DNA of 64,000 nucleotides from Phycisphaerales bacterium UBA7800 (lineage in GTDB: Bacteria > Planctomycetota > Phycisphaerae > Phycisphaerales > Phycisphaeraceae): positions 1 to 64,000 of the forward strand of contig DLCK01000059.1 in NCBI GenBank assembly GCA_002480565.1, written 5' to 3'. Position numbers and translations under genes: made by a program. Of the stretch, positions 9,089-17,892 are shown in pieces; position 1 is the stretch's first letter; every line of letters starts with the position of its first letter. The notes under the pieces were generated by a model, which saw only the letters and a program-made list of their open reading frames with translations, had not been told where the DNA came from and searched no databases.

Positions 9089-10087
9089 ATGACCACAACA
9101 CCTGCCAAAACGCAGCTCGTGGACTGGTTGGAACTTTCCCGACCCGAGCATCTGCTTTCAGCCATCAGTAACAGTTGGTTGCTGGTGCTGCTTTCTGTGC
9201 ATATCGAACCGGTCAGCCATCAGAACGAAGCCTTGATGCAGATGCCTATTGGGGTGCGATTACTCTTGGCAACACTCATACCCGCAGGACTTGGTATTTT
9301 CGGGATTGGGTTTAACGATGTGTTGGACCTTAAACACGACCGCACGTTTCGCCCTGCAAGTCCCCTGGCAGCAGGGCGGGTTTCGGTCAGAACCGCATCA
9401 TTATTATCCGTCGGCTGTTTACTTGTTGCTCTTGGAGCGACAACGTTGCTTGGGCCGCTATCCCAATTCCTCTGTGTGATTACTGCAGGGGCAATACTGT
9501 TTTTTAATATCTGTGGGAAGTTTCTGCCTGCTACTGGATTGATTAGCATGGGGCTCATCCGTGTGCTGACCATGTTTATCTGTGTCCCGCGCATGGGCTT
9601 TGCATGGCCGGCGTGTATGACTATGGCTCATATCATCATCTGCATGGCATTGGTCTACGCCATCCAAGGCAGGCGTCCGCGAATGCGTGGGCACGACCTT
9701 GGGCAACTGGCAGCAGGCACGTTGTTCTGGACGGTGTTGCTTGTGCTTTTTATGGTCATGCGCCAAGCTGCACTCTTACACGATCATCCGAAAGTATGGG
9801 TCGGCCCGTTGACCGCTCTAGGTGTTTTTGTCCTCGTCAGTGTGATTTATCTCAGAAAACGCTTGCCTGATCTTCGCGCCCGACGCCAGACCGCCCAACG
9901 CTTTGGGCAACTGGCTATGCTCTGGCTAATCGTCTACGACGTGAGTTGGATGCTGAGTCTGGGGCAGATCACAGATGCCGGATTGCTCTTTGTGGTGGGC
10001 TTAATCGCAGTGGGAATCGCGACATTTGTCACCGTCAAACGCCAATTGGTCATAGCATCTGTCGACTACCGCGTGAGTGATGCATGA
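9089..10087 (+). CDS. UbiA-type prenyltransferase family membrane protein
   Basis: 332 residues with about eight or nine hydrophobic helices. The first cytoplasmic loop carries NDVLDLKHDRTFRPASPLAAGR, the Asp-rich NDxxDxxxD prenyl-diphosphate-binding motif with the RP(A)SPL continuation of UbiA superfamily enzymes. The second Asp motif is not obvious (only scattered acidic residues near TDAGLL), so the acceptor is uncertain. Members attach polyprenyl chains to aromatic or other acceptors in the inner membrane. AAGGGAC precedes the ATG. It is upstream of atpG but separated by 107 bp with its own promoter-like boxes. Confidence 0.75.
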   Translation: MTTTPAKTQLVDWLELSRPEHLLSAISNSWLLVLLSVHIEPVSHQNEALMQMPIGVRLLLATLIPAGLGIFGIGFNDVLDLKHDRTFRPASPLAAGRVSVRTASLLSVGCLLVALGATTLLGPLSQFLCVITAGAILFFNICGKFLPATGLISMGLIRVLTMFICVPRMGFAWPACMTMAHIIICMALVYAIQGRRPRMRGHDLGQLAAGTLFWTVLLVLFMVMRQAALLHDHPKVWVGPLTALGVFVLVSVIYLRKRLPDLRARRQTAQRFGQLAMLWLIVYDVSWMLSLGQITDAGLLFVVGLIAVGIATFVTVKRQLVIASVDYRVSDA

Positions 10088-10160
10088 TGAAAATCGGTTT
10101 TGAAAGCGTGTTTTAAAAACTCCAACGACTCTTTTATTCACCACTTAAAACGATTGGCAG

Positions 10161-10188
10161 TTGTCTGATCAAGACAAGTCGTTATGAT
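10161..10188 (+). promoter_or_regulatory. Sigma70-like promoter abutting the atpG start codon
   Basis: TTGTCT (10161-10166), a 16-nt spacer, then TATGAT (10183-10188). The atpG ATG begins at 10195, the position expected for transcription start, and there is no Shine-Dalgarno between box and start. This predicts a leaderless mRNA. Confidence 0.55.
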
Positions 10189-10194
10189 ACGCAC

Positions 10195-11094
10195 ATGGCA
10201 GGAAAGACCCGAGAAATTCGTGGCCGTATCAAGGCCGTTGCTAATATCAAACGCATCACCCGCACGATGCAGATGATCGCTACCGCGCGGTTCCAGGCGT
10301 CCCAACGCCGAGCCACCGCTGCTCAACCTTATACACGCAAGATTGCCGAACTTGTCGGTGAACTAGCCAAGGCTGCAGCGGCGGACGAAGCGTCGAACAT
10401 GAGCCATCCGCTGTTGCGTCAACCCGACCCCGCAGCTGGCAAAGAACTGCTTCTGGTGATCACCTCAAACCGTGGACTTTGTGGTGGGTACAACGGCAAT
10501 ATTCTGCGAACCGCGACGCATTTCCTAAATGACATGCGAGACGCTGGCAAGAATATCGACCTGCAAGTCGTCGGCCGCAAGGGTGCAGCGTTCTTCAAGT
10601 TCAACAAAATTGATGTGACACAGAACCATCAGCATTTTGGTGACTCGGCTAAGTTTGACGATGTGCAGACGCTTGCTGAAAGTTACATGAGTGACTTCAC
10701 ACATGGCAAGTACGACAAAGTCAGCGTGATCTACATGGCATTTGAATCCATGTCTCGCCAGAATCCCAAAGTCCTGCAACTGCTCCCACTCAAGGATCCG
10801 ACTGCGGACGCCCAGGTGACTGCCAGCAAAGCACAGGTTGAATATGAATACTCACCAGAGCCTATTGAGTTGCTCGAAGAACTCCTGCCGGTGACAGTCA
10901 AGACGCAACTTTTCCAATGCTTCAACGAAGCGGAAGTCAGCGAACAGATTGCCCGCATGATTGCGATGAAGGCTGCTACCGACAACGCAACACAGATGAG
11001 CAAGGACTTGATCCGCGTGTACAACCGTGCCCGTCAGGGAGCGATCACCACGGAACTCACCGAAGTCATCAGCGGTGCCATGGCACTGGGTTAA
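10195..11094 (+). CDS. atpG: F-type ATP synthase gamma subunit
   Basis: 299 residues, close to the usual 285-300. The N-terminus AGKTREIRGRIKAVANIKRI and the TMQMIATARFQ stretch form the central-stalk coiled coil. LLVITSNRGLCGGYNGNI is the conserved family motif in the Rossmann-like domain. The C-terminal coiled coil ends in QGAITTELTEVISGAMAL. The subunit rotates inside the alpha3beta3 head and couples the proton-driven c-ring to ATP synthesis. No atpA, atpD, atpC or atpH gene lies on either side, which is unusual because gamma is normally inside the atp operon. Confidence 0.97.
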   Translation: MAGKTREIRGRIKAVANIKRITRTMQMIATARFQASQRRATAAQPYTRKIAELVGELAKAAAADEASNMSHPLLRQPDPAAGKELLLVITSNRGLCGGYNGNILRTATHFLNDMRDAGKNIDLQVVGRKGAAFFKFNKIDVTQNHQHFGDSAKFDDVQTLAESYMSDFTHGKYDKVSVIYMAFESMSRQNPKVLQLLPLKDPTADAQVTASKAQVEYEYSPEPIELLEELLPVTVKTQLFQCFNEAEVSEQIARMIAMKAATDNATQMSKDLIRVYNRARQGAITTELTEVISGAMALG

Positions 11095-12439
11095 GCCTGT
11101 GCGGTGCAGCGGATTGTTGCGCCGGTTTGTCCGGCTAACCTTTCGGATATGCTTGATGGTTAACACCTTCAGGTCTACCTAACTTGAATTTTCGATGCAA
11201 TTCGACGCCATGATCTGAGATCAGTTGGGGCGCTGTTTCATGTTTTTTAGCTAAGATCTTGGCGAAGGTATCGTTCGATGCTTTAGGCCGGATTCAATAA
11301 TGGCCAACACTTCCATGCATATGGGGGTTGGTTTGCCGCGGGATGCGTTGTACTGATCTTCGACTGGTCTTAATGCTGACGAGTCTTGTACAAGGCAATG
11401 TTTCAAAATGCCGATCTCTGGTTTAGTACACCAGTGACACATTTCAAAATCACTCAGTGAACTGCACATCATTCATACTGTTGCAAGGAATCTGGGGCAA
11501 AAGTGATTTTGAAACTGCTCGTTTAGCGATGGCCCGATCCATTTGTAATTCGTATTGGGGTGACCACAAAGCGATAGCAATGTCCATGGACTCTAAATTC
11601 GTTGTCTTAGTATTCATTGCAGAATGGTTGGTTGCCGCGATAGAAAGACTAATGTTTGCTTGTTTGCAAGACAAATGGTTTTCTTCTGACGCAAAAGTTC
11701 AAGGATATGTTGAGCCATTGATTAGGGGGAATACTTCGTCTTGTTTATCACCAAGCGATTAGCAGTTGAACTCGCAGATGCAATGGATTACGTGTCAACT
11801 GGTAGTCTTGAGCGGTGTGGCGATCGCCGTAGAATCAATCAGCTTCAGGTAAAGAGTATTGTTGATTCAAGGCATACTGCTTTGCACTATTGGGATAGGA
11901 CTTATAGTGGATAATCACTGCGAAGGCTTGAGTTGCCAATCATGTATGTATACAGGATCCAAGCAAAGCAATGTAACAATGCATTGTACCGTTGCAATGA
12001 ATGCAACTAATGAAACTCGCGATATGAACATGGCAATCCGCACCCTTTAAATAACTTAAGCAAGCCCACATCCGAGATCAGCAAAGTTCGAAATAATACT
12101 CATGGTGAAGTGTTGTTCATGCCCGCAGCCTAGAGCAGTGCGTGTCGGGTTATGGAGGATAGATGGTGAGTAAATCCATAATTAAAACATAGCGATTAAG
12201 GTGTAAACATTTAGGGAAAATAAAAGGCGATGATCAATCGGTGAATTCAAAGGAAATTCCATGTTCAAATGATGCTGTTTTCATTGGGGAGCGGTAAATG
12301 GTATGACGCAAATGCATTCATATTTGACGTCTTTTGTGATTGTTTTGCTGATTTGTCATTGAATAATGATTCATCTTTCGGTTGGTATGTGACATTGGCC
12401 GATTGCCTTTATTCTCCATTAAGAATTGGAATTTCAATC
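11095..12439. other. 1.3-kb gap without a convincing gene; decayed coding sequence
   Basis: Between atpG and the GH51 gene no long frame is supported. Short frames on both strands have no recognisable domain and no ribosome site. The part nearest atpG holds a minus-strand frameshifted coding-like stretch (annotated separately at 11135-11472). The rest (11473-12439) is more AT-rich. The final about 150 bp should contain the GH51 promoter. No terminal repeats or transposase motif were seen. Confidence 0.5.
11135..11472 (-). pseudogene. Possible frameshifted gene remnant, family unknown
   Basis: Read on the minus strand, one frame gives a protein-like stretch containing RPVEDQYNASRGKPTPICME. 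It then breaks near 11260 and continues in another frame as NDTFAKILAKKHETAPQLIS and HRKFKLGRPEGVNHQAYPKG to a stop at 11135. Composition and the clean handover between frames suggest an old coding sequence with a frameshift and no proper start. I do not recognise the family. A chance overlap of short open frames remains possible. Confidence 0.3.
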
Positions 12440-13915
12440 ATGCAGATCATTGTTCAAACTGACGTCGAAAAAAGTGCGATCAGTCGCCATATTTATGGGC
12501 ATTTTTCGGAGCATTTGGGGCGCTGCATTTATGGGGGCTTTTGGGTCGGTGAGAAATCCTCGATTCCCAATGTCGACGGGATTCGCCTGGATGTGATTGA
12601 GGCTTTGAAAAAAATCAACATCCCCAACCTCCGTTGGCCCGGCGGTTGTTTTGCTGATGAGTATCACTGGATGGACGGGATCGGTCCCAGAGAAAACCGC
12701 CCGACCATGATCAATACGCACTGGGGGGGCGTGACGGAAAATAATCATTTTGGCACACACGAATTTCTCCGTCTCTGCGAACTGTTGGAATGCGAACCTT
12801 ACATTTGTGGCAATGTCGGTAGTGGCAGCGTCCAGGAAATGTCTCAATGGGTCGAGTACCTCAATTCCGACAACGTCTCCCCCATGACCAAGCTTCGCAA
12901 GGAAAATGGGCGCGACCAATCATGGGGTGTGAAGTACTGGGGCGTGGGTAACGAAAACTGGGGCTGCGGCGGGAACATGCGGCCGGAGTATTACGCGGAC
13001 GTGTATCGACGCTATGCCTGCTACAGTCGGAATTACGGTGAGCATAAACTCTATTGTATTGCGTGTGGTTCCAATGCAACGGATTACCATTGGACCGAAG
13101 TCTTGATGCGCGATGCTGGCAAATTCATGGATGGTTTGTCAATGCATTATTACACGGTGGCTACCGGTAACTGGAAAGACAAAGGCAAGGCAACCGGGTT
13201 CGGACTCGGCGAATGGTTTGGCTCCTTGAGCAATGCTTTACAAATGGATGAGGTCGTAACTCGACATGCGACGATCATGGATCATTACGATCCTGAAAAA
13301 CGTGTGGGCATGATTGTCGATGAATGGGGCATTTGGCTCGATGTCGAGGAGGGGACGAATCCCGGCTTCCTCTATCAGCAGAACTCAATACGCGATGCCA
13401 TGATTGCGGGCCTGACATTGAATATATTCAACGAGCATAGTGATCGTGTGCATATGGCAAACCTGGCTCAGACGGTCAATGTCTTGCAGTCGTTGATACT
13501 GACCGAGGGCGAGAAAATGCTGCTCACCCCGACCTATCATGTTTTTGAGATGTACAAGGCTCATCAGGATGCCGTCTTACTCGATACGCATTTAACATGC
13601 GAGACATCTGAACATGAAGGTATTTCCATTACTTCAGCCAGTGTCTCGGCATCGCGTAAGGACGATGCCATTAGCATGACGGTCTGCAACCTTGATCCGA
13701 ATCAGTCTCAGGACGTGCAGATTCAGTTGCGTGGCAACAATGTGACTCAAGTGGTTGATGCCCGTGTGCTGGGCGCCCAAGCCTACGATCAATGCAATAC
13801 GTTTGATGCCCCCGAATCGATCAAGCCCCAGCCCATTGATGTGAAATTAACAGGTGATGGTCAGTTGTCTTGGACCTTGCCTGCCCATAGTCTTGCGGTG
13901 GTGACAGTGAAATGA
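12440..13915 (+). CDS. Alpha-L-arabinofuranosidase, GH51
   Basis: 491 residues from the ATG at 12440. The frame is open upstream to 12269, but that extension has no homology-like features, and the family begins with a short beta strand and HIYGHFSEHLGRCIYGG as here. The TIM barrel carries WGVGNENWG with the acid/base E172 and MIVDEWGIW with the nucleophile E295. A C-terminal beta-sandwich follows and ends in SWTLPAHSLAVVTV. No signal peptide is seen, so it should act in the cytoplasm, releasing arabinofuranose from imported oligosaccharides. It overlaps the next small gene by ATGA. Confidence 0.95.
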   Translation: MQIIVQTDVEKSAISRHIYGHFSEHLGRCIYGGFWVGEKSSIPNVDGIRLDVIEALKKINIPNLRWPGGCFADEYHWMDGIGPRENRPTMINTHWGGVTENNHFGTHEFLRLCELLECEPYICGNVGSGSVQEMSQWVEYLNSDNVSPMTKLRKENGRDQSWGVKYWGVGNENWGCGGNMRPEYYADVYRRYACYSRNYGEHKLYCIACGSNATDYHWTEVLMRDAGKFMDGLSMHYYTVATGNWKDKGKATGFGLGEWFGSLSNALQMDEVVTRHATIMDHYDPEKRVGMIVDEWGIWLDVEEGTNPGFLYQQNSIRDAMIAGLTLNIFNEHSDRVHMANLAQTVNVLQSLILTEGEKMLLTPTYHVFEMYKAHQDAVLLDTHLTCETSEHEGISITSASVSASRKDDAISMTVCNLDPNQSQDVQIQLRGNNVTQVVDARVLGAQAYDQCNTFDAPESIKPQPIDVKLTGDGQLSWTLPAHSLAVVTVK

Positions 13916-14148
13916 ATACGCTCTGTAAATCCTGCCGCCAGAAAACGATTCAACCCGTTATGCCCAACGTTCGACCCGGAGAGGGGCGTTGGGTGAGTGA
14001 GGCGGAGTTTGAACGCCGCGTGCGAATTTGTCTTGCCTGTCCAGCATTACAGGCTGACACCTGCACACATTGCGGTTGCCTGGTTCGCTACAGAGCAGCA
14101 CTCAAAGACAAAGCCTGTCCCTGTCCGACAGGCAATCGCTGGGAATAA
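13912..14148 (+). CDS. Small Cys-rich (zinc-ribbon-like) protein
   Basis: 78 residues with nine cysteines: CKSC near the N-terminus, then CLAC, CTHCGC and CPC. These probably form one or two zinc-binding knuckles. The length and pattern resemble small phage- or DUF6171-like zinc proteins, but I cannot name it with confidence. The start overlaps the GH51 stop (ATGA), so translation is probably coupled to it. A strong hairpin follows directly. The function is unknown. Confidence 0.7.
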   Translation: MNTLCKSCRQKTIQPVMPNVRPGEGRWVSEAEFERRVRICLACPALQADTCTHCGCLVRYRAALKDKACPCPTGNRWE

Positions 14149-14171
14149 TCATTAACAGAGTTAGATCAACG

Positions 14172-14208
14172 ACAACGGCCCTGAGATTGGATGTCTCAGG
14201 GCCGTTGT
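14172..14208. terminator. Strong hairpin terminator
   Basis: A perfect 15-bp stem (ACAACGGCCCTGAGA / TCTCAGGGCCGTTGT) with a 7-nt loop, just after the 13912-14148 gene. It is followed by a modest T-containing tail and probably ends the plus-strand GH51 operon. It may also serve the converging minus-strand gene. Confidence 0.8.
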
Positions 14209-14297
14209 TAATTGCGATTTGATTATTCGCAGAGCAAAGACGTTAGGGTTTTAAATAGCAGCAATACCTTATGCATCGCATGCAAGTCGTACTTGAT

Positions 14298-14951
14298 TCA
14301 CTGGTCAATCGTGTCTTTGGTGAGAACCGTGTATGACGATTTATCCGCGTTGGGGATTATGGCAGCCAGCAGTGAGCCACGACTCATCGCTGATTTGATC
14401 GCGTTACGGTCATTATCTGAACCACCCATCACGACCAGGCTTGGGGCTTGGCTTGGAAGCTTGGCAAGGTGTGCATATGTGACGAATGCCGGCAGTCCCA
14501 TGGGGAGAATCAGAACCTGACAATCCTGGGCTTGTTTGCGGAATTGGATCAGATCGTTTCCCGAAAACCAGACGTTGCTTTCATCGCGATTGCCCGGATC
14601 CAGCGTGGGCATGGGGGGGAGGAACAGTTCCTTGATATCAGTGATACCAGCTTCCTTGAGGCCTTGAATAAATGCGGATTGTATTTGGTAGCTTGCAGTG
14701 GCAACTGGGTTGTCTGATTGCTCAGGGGCAAGAATGATGGCGACCTTTTGACCGTGAAGGAGGATGCCCAATTTCTGACCTGTCTGAGCGTGAATTTTTA
14801 TGTCACTGCCAAGGTCGTTGATATACCGTGGGCCTCCCTTGATAAAGTTGGTGATGGAATAAGCTGTAATTACCAGAAGTATGACGGTGCCAATCCAGGC
14901 AATGGGTCTGGCACCTGGGCGATCAAGCAGTTCGGATAATGGAGATGGCAT
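14298..14951 (-). CDS. Membrane-anchored protein of unknown function
   Basis: 217 residues. A short cytoplasmic N-terminus is followed by one transmembrane helix (about 17-36, WIGTVILLVITAYSITNF) and a soluble domain outside. The soluble part contains KVAIILAPEQ, LILPMGLPAFV and SLVVMGGSD, an alternating beta/alpha pattern resembling a sugar-binding or TRX/Rossmann-like fold, but I recognise no family. It lies 73 nt downstream of a pilin-like gene in the same direction and is probably co-transcribed. The two may act together at the envelope. Confidence 0.8.
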   Translation of the reverse strand: MPSPLSELLDRPGARPIAWIGTVILLVITAYSITNFIKGGPRYINDLGSDIKIHAQTGQKLGILLHGQKVAIILAPEQSDNPVATASYQIQSAFIQGLKEAGITDIKELFLPPMPTLDPGNRDESNVWFSGNDLIQFRKQAQDCQVLILPMGLPAFVTYAHLAKLPSQAPSLVVMGGSDNDRNAIKSAMSRGSLLAAIIPNADKSSYTVLTKDTIDQ

Positions 14952-15024
14952 AACAGACTACCTTTTGCAAAGAGAGTGGCAGGAAAAATGAATGAAAAAA
15001 TCAAGGGGACAAGATCGATCGAAC

Positions 15025-15840
15025 TTACCAGCCAACGCCTTCCCATGAATCGATGGCTAGGCTGGTGTCCCCCCATTGTGCGTTGGTCATGGGATGACGG
15101 TCGGCGAGGACGGTGTAGGTTTTAGCCGAACCATCGGCCATGGCAACGTTGTTGGTTCCCTTGCTTTTGGTGCCAGGTCCCCAAGGCGTCCAGAACGTAC
15201 CGGAAGAGACCGCGATCAAATGAGACCATCCACTTGCACTAAAGTCGTTAAGGCGGATGTTGTTGGCTTTCCAGATGGTGGCCTTGTTGTTTGAATCGCA
15301 AAAGAGAATCACCTTGCTGGGATTACGTAGTTCATCGGTGCGTTTGGGTTGATAAACATATGCTTCGTTGCGTCCGGTCCAACCCCCAATCTTGGAATTG
15401 TACTTGTAGCTGGTGGCCGGAGCATTGGCATTAAAATATGAAGAAGTGCCCTGGGAGTTGACTCGTACCAGGGGGCACATCAAAGCCCATGAAGCCATGT
15501 GGGCGTCGGTTCCAGATGGGACTGCTGTTTTCATATAGCCCGATTTATCGGTCAGAACAGTCGCCCATGTGGTGGCGCTGGGCCAGGGATTGCCGCCTTG
15601 ATCTTTTGCGACAAACGGCAATGACCGGTTGTCCACTTCATAAGCAAAAGAAGCGATAGCCAACTGGCGAACCTGGGCCAGGCATTGGGTGATTTGTGCC
15701 TGCTTGCGAGCGGAACCCAGAGCGGGTAACAGAATGGAGATTAGAAGAGAAATAATGGAAATCACCACGAGTAATTCAATGAGCGTAAAAGCATGATGAT
15801 GATTGGTGCGTTTCGGAGATTGGCTCGTGATGGATTGCAT
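15025..15840 (-). CDS. Pilin-like secreted protein (variant lacking the His of the H-X9-DG box)
   Basis: 271 residues. The leader MQSITSQSPKRTNHHHA is followed by FTLIELLVVISIISLLISIL, a prepilin helix with Glu5, then ALGSARKQAQ. The C-terminal part contains NNVAMADGSAKTY, which matches the DG box, but the residue ten positions before the Asp is Ser, not His. Tryptophans and aromatic residues around a WxPWGPG segment suggest an exposed sugar-binding or pseudopilin tip surface. It is divergent from the ABC sugar transporter and precedes the 14298-14951 membrane protein. Confidence 0.92.
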   Translation of the reverse strand: MQSITSQSPKRTNHHHAFTLIELLVVISIISLLISILLPALGSARKQAQITQCLAQVRQLAIASFAYEVDNRSLPFVAKDQGGNPWPSATTWATVLTDKSGYMKTAVPSGTDAHMASWALMCPLVRVNSQGTSSYFNANAPATSYKYNSKIGGWTGRNEAYVYQPKRTDELRNPSKVILFCDSNNKATIWKANNIRLNDFSASGWSHLIAVSSGTFWTPWGPGTKSKGTNNVAMADGSAKTYTVLADRHPMTNAQWGDTSLAIDSWEGVGW

Positions 15841-16404
15841 GTGATTTCCCTTGATTAAAACAATGATCTGAAATGTATCGTCCTATGTGTGTCAATAAAA
15901 GATAGGTTGGTAACACAAAGGTGAAGAAATGATTTGATCTTCATACTCATTATGAAGGGCAGATTGGCCTTATCAATCATGAATTGCGTTAATATTTAAT
16001 GGATTTGCGACAAGTCATTCAGCCGGGTTTAAATGAATGTGCACCTTTAAGATTGTAAGTTTCGGTTAATCTGACAGCCAAGCGTTTGGTCACGGTTGGT
16101 TGTATTTATGTCCTTTACAATAAAAGGTTTGCTTGTTGTGTGTCCCGTGGTGAATGTCTGTTTTGACGCAAAACGTTCAAAATTGGACGCGAATTGGACT
16201 ACTGCTTTTTGAGACATTGTGGTTTAATTCTCAAAACAATAACAATGAAATTTCTGCTCATTGGTTTCCTGTTGCTGTGTATCATTCCGGCGTGTTTGAA
16301 GACCTGGGCAGGAAATGTCAGACAACCGCGTATGGCATTGGGTGTCCGACTGGTGAATAACATTTTACACATTGATTTACCCACATCATCTTTGAAGTCA
16401 ATTT
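15841..16404. promoter_or_regulatory. Divergent intergenic region between pilin-like gene and ABC transporter
   Basis: 564 bp without a supported gene. It should hold divergent promoters. The segment 16161-16197 contains TTTTGACGCAAAACG directly followed by AATTGGACGCGAATTGGAC, two similar blocks about 20 bp apart. The second block shares the exact 12-mer TTGGACGCGAAT with the XylR intergenic region (21503-21514). These are candidate direct-repeat sites for that AraC/XylR-type regulator. Confidence 0.5.
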
Positions 16405-17892
16405 ATGAAGTACCTGTTTCTGATCATTGCACTGCTGCTTGGCGTTTTGAGTGTTGGCACATACCTGTCGTTTCCTGGGATCAAAAGTGATGTCCCGGTG
16501 ATCTATTGGATGACGGACCGCAATGCCGCACGTGATATGCAGGTTGAAGGTTTTCACCAATGGCTTGTCGACAATGGGCATGTTACAGATCAGGGCAAGC
16601 CGGTCGTCGAGTTGCGCTTGGATATCACCAATGACGACGTCGCCAAAAAAATTATCCAGGCTGTCTCCGGCATTGGCAGTGATGTGATGGATACCGGGGG
16701 CTCGCATCTGCAATTGCTCCAGACCATGGGCGTGCTCGAAGATATCACCGAACTCGCCAAAGAACAGGGCTTTGATCCCTCTCAAACGTACAAGGCCATG
16801 CTTCCTGAGATCACCATCGAAGGGCGGCAGTTTGTTTTCCCACGCAACATCTACGTGATGATGCTCTGGGTCAACAAGGATTTATTTAAACAGTATGGCA
16901 TAAGCCCACCGCCATCACGCTGGACATGGGATGAATTTGAAGCCATCGGTAAAGCGTTCGTTGCCAAAGCCAATGTCGGCAGGAAACCCGGCCAACGCGT
17001 GTTCTTCGTGGATTTTCTGCATCTAACCCAGATGCCTCAAAGCATGGGGTTGTCAGTGTTCAACGAAACACTCACTGGCTGTGATCTGGGCGATGCGCGT
17101 TTTGCCCGTTGCCTGGAACGTGTTCGTCAATGGACCTATGAAGATCACCTGCTGCCCACGGCTGATGATATGAATGCCTTCAATGCTGTGGAAGGTTACG
17201 GTGGTGCAGCCACGCAGTTATTTCATGGGGGCAACTTCGCCATGATCCAGTCGGATCTGAGTGTCCTCACTCAACTTCGCAAGTTTGAACCGATGAATCT
17301 GGATGTGGTTGAATTGCCCAATGGCGGATACCCAACAGCAATCATGGGCGCGCGATCCGCATCGATTTATGCCGGGAGCAAACACAAGAAACTTGCAGCC
17401 TTGTTTCTCAAATATCTCACCAGCGAGCGATACAATATGCAACTCGTCCGGGAAGCCGATGCGCTGCCGCCTGATCCGCGTTACACCCAAACCGAATTGT
17501 TCAAGCGTCCGCCGGACTATCCCAATGAGTGGGGTGTCCATGAAAAATTCCATGAAGTCGCCATGACCATTGCCAACGGTTATGCCCGCAGTCCCTTTGT
17601 GCTCAGCAGTGTTGTGCAGCGCGAGACCAGTTGGTTTAGTTCGCTGTATGACAACGGTGAGATTGCCGCCATGGAGGCGGCGATGAAGATTGCTCAAGCA
17701 GTGGACCGGCGCATTGCAGACAACATCGCACGCGATCCCAAACGCAAGGTGGAGTTTGATCGCCGCATTGCGATTCAAAAACAGATCGACACCTACATGG
17801 CCGCCGGACGCAAGTTGCCTGCTGCATGGATTCTCAATCCGTTTTATCTCCGTTACTACACTCAGCAAGGCATGATTGAAGCGACACCATGA
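16405..17892 (+). CDS. ABC transporter sugar-binding protein
   Basis: 495 residues. A hydrophobic N-terminal segment (about 3-23) without a lipobox Cys looks like an uncleaved or poorly cleaved membrane anchor. The body matches bacterial extracellular solute-binding proteins of the carbohydrate uptake family 1: IYWMTDRNAARDM start, GIGSDVMDTGG, NKDLFKQYGISPPPSRWTWDEF, GGNFAMIQSD and a long C-terminal helical tail. It captures a sugar and delivers it to the two permeases that follow. It overlaps the next gene by ATGA. No ATPase gene is present, so a shared MsmX/UgpC-type ATPase encoded elsewhere is probable. Confidence 0.92.
   Translation: MKYLFLIIALLLGVLSVGTYLSFPGIKSDVPVIYWMTDRNAARDMQVEGFHQWLVDNGHVTDQGKPVVELRLDITNDDVAKKIIQAVSGIGSDVMDTGGSHLQLLQTMGVLEDITELAKEQGFDPSQTYKAMLPEITIEGRQFVFPRNIYVMMLWVNKDLFKQYGISPPPSRWTWDEFEAIGKAFVAKANVGRKPGQRVFFVDFLHLTQMPQSMGLSVFNETLTGCDLGDARFARCLERVRQWTYEDHLLPTADDMNAFNAVEGYGGAATQLFHGGNFAMIQSDLSVLTQLRKFEPMNLDVVELPNGGYPTAIMGARSASIYAGSKHKKLAALFLKYLTSERYNMQLVREADALPPDPRYTQTELFKRPPDYPNEWGVHEKFHEVAMTIANGYARSPFVLSSVVQRETSWFSSLYDNGEIAAMEAAMKIAQAVDRRIADNIARDPKRKVEFDRRIAIQKQIDTYMAAGRKLPAAWILNPFYLRYYTQQGMIEATP

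Noticed and set aside
16194..16490. Open frame with a signal-like N-terminus upstream of the ABC binding protein
   Set aside because: It overlaps the well-supported gene at 16405 in another frame, lacks a ribosome site and shows no conserved motif. The hydrophobic start is likely chance.
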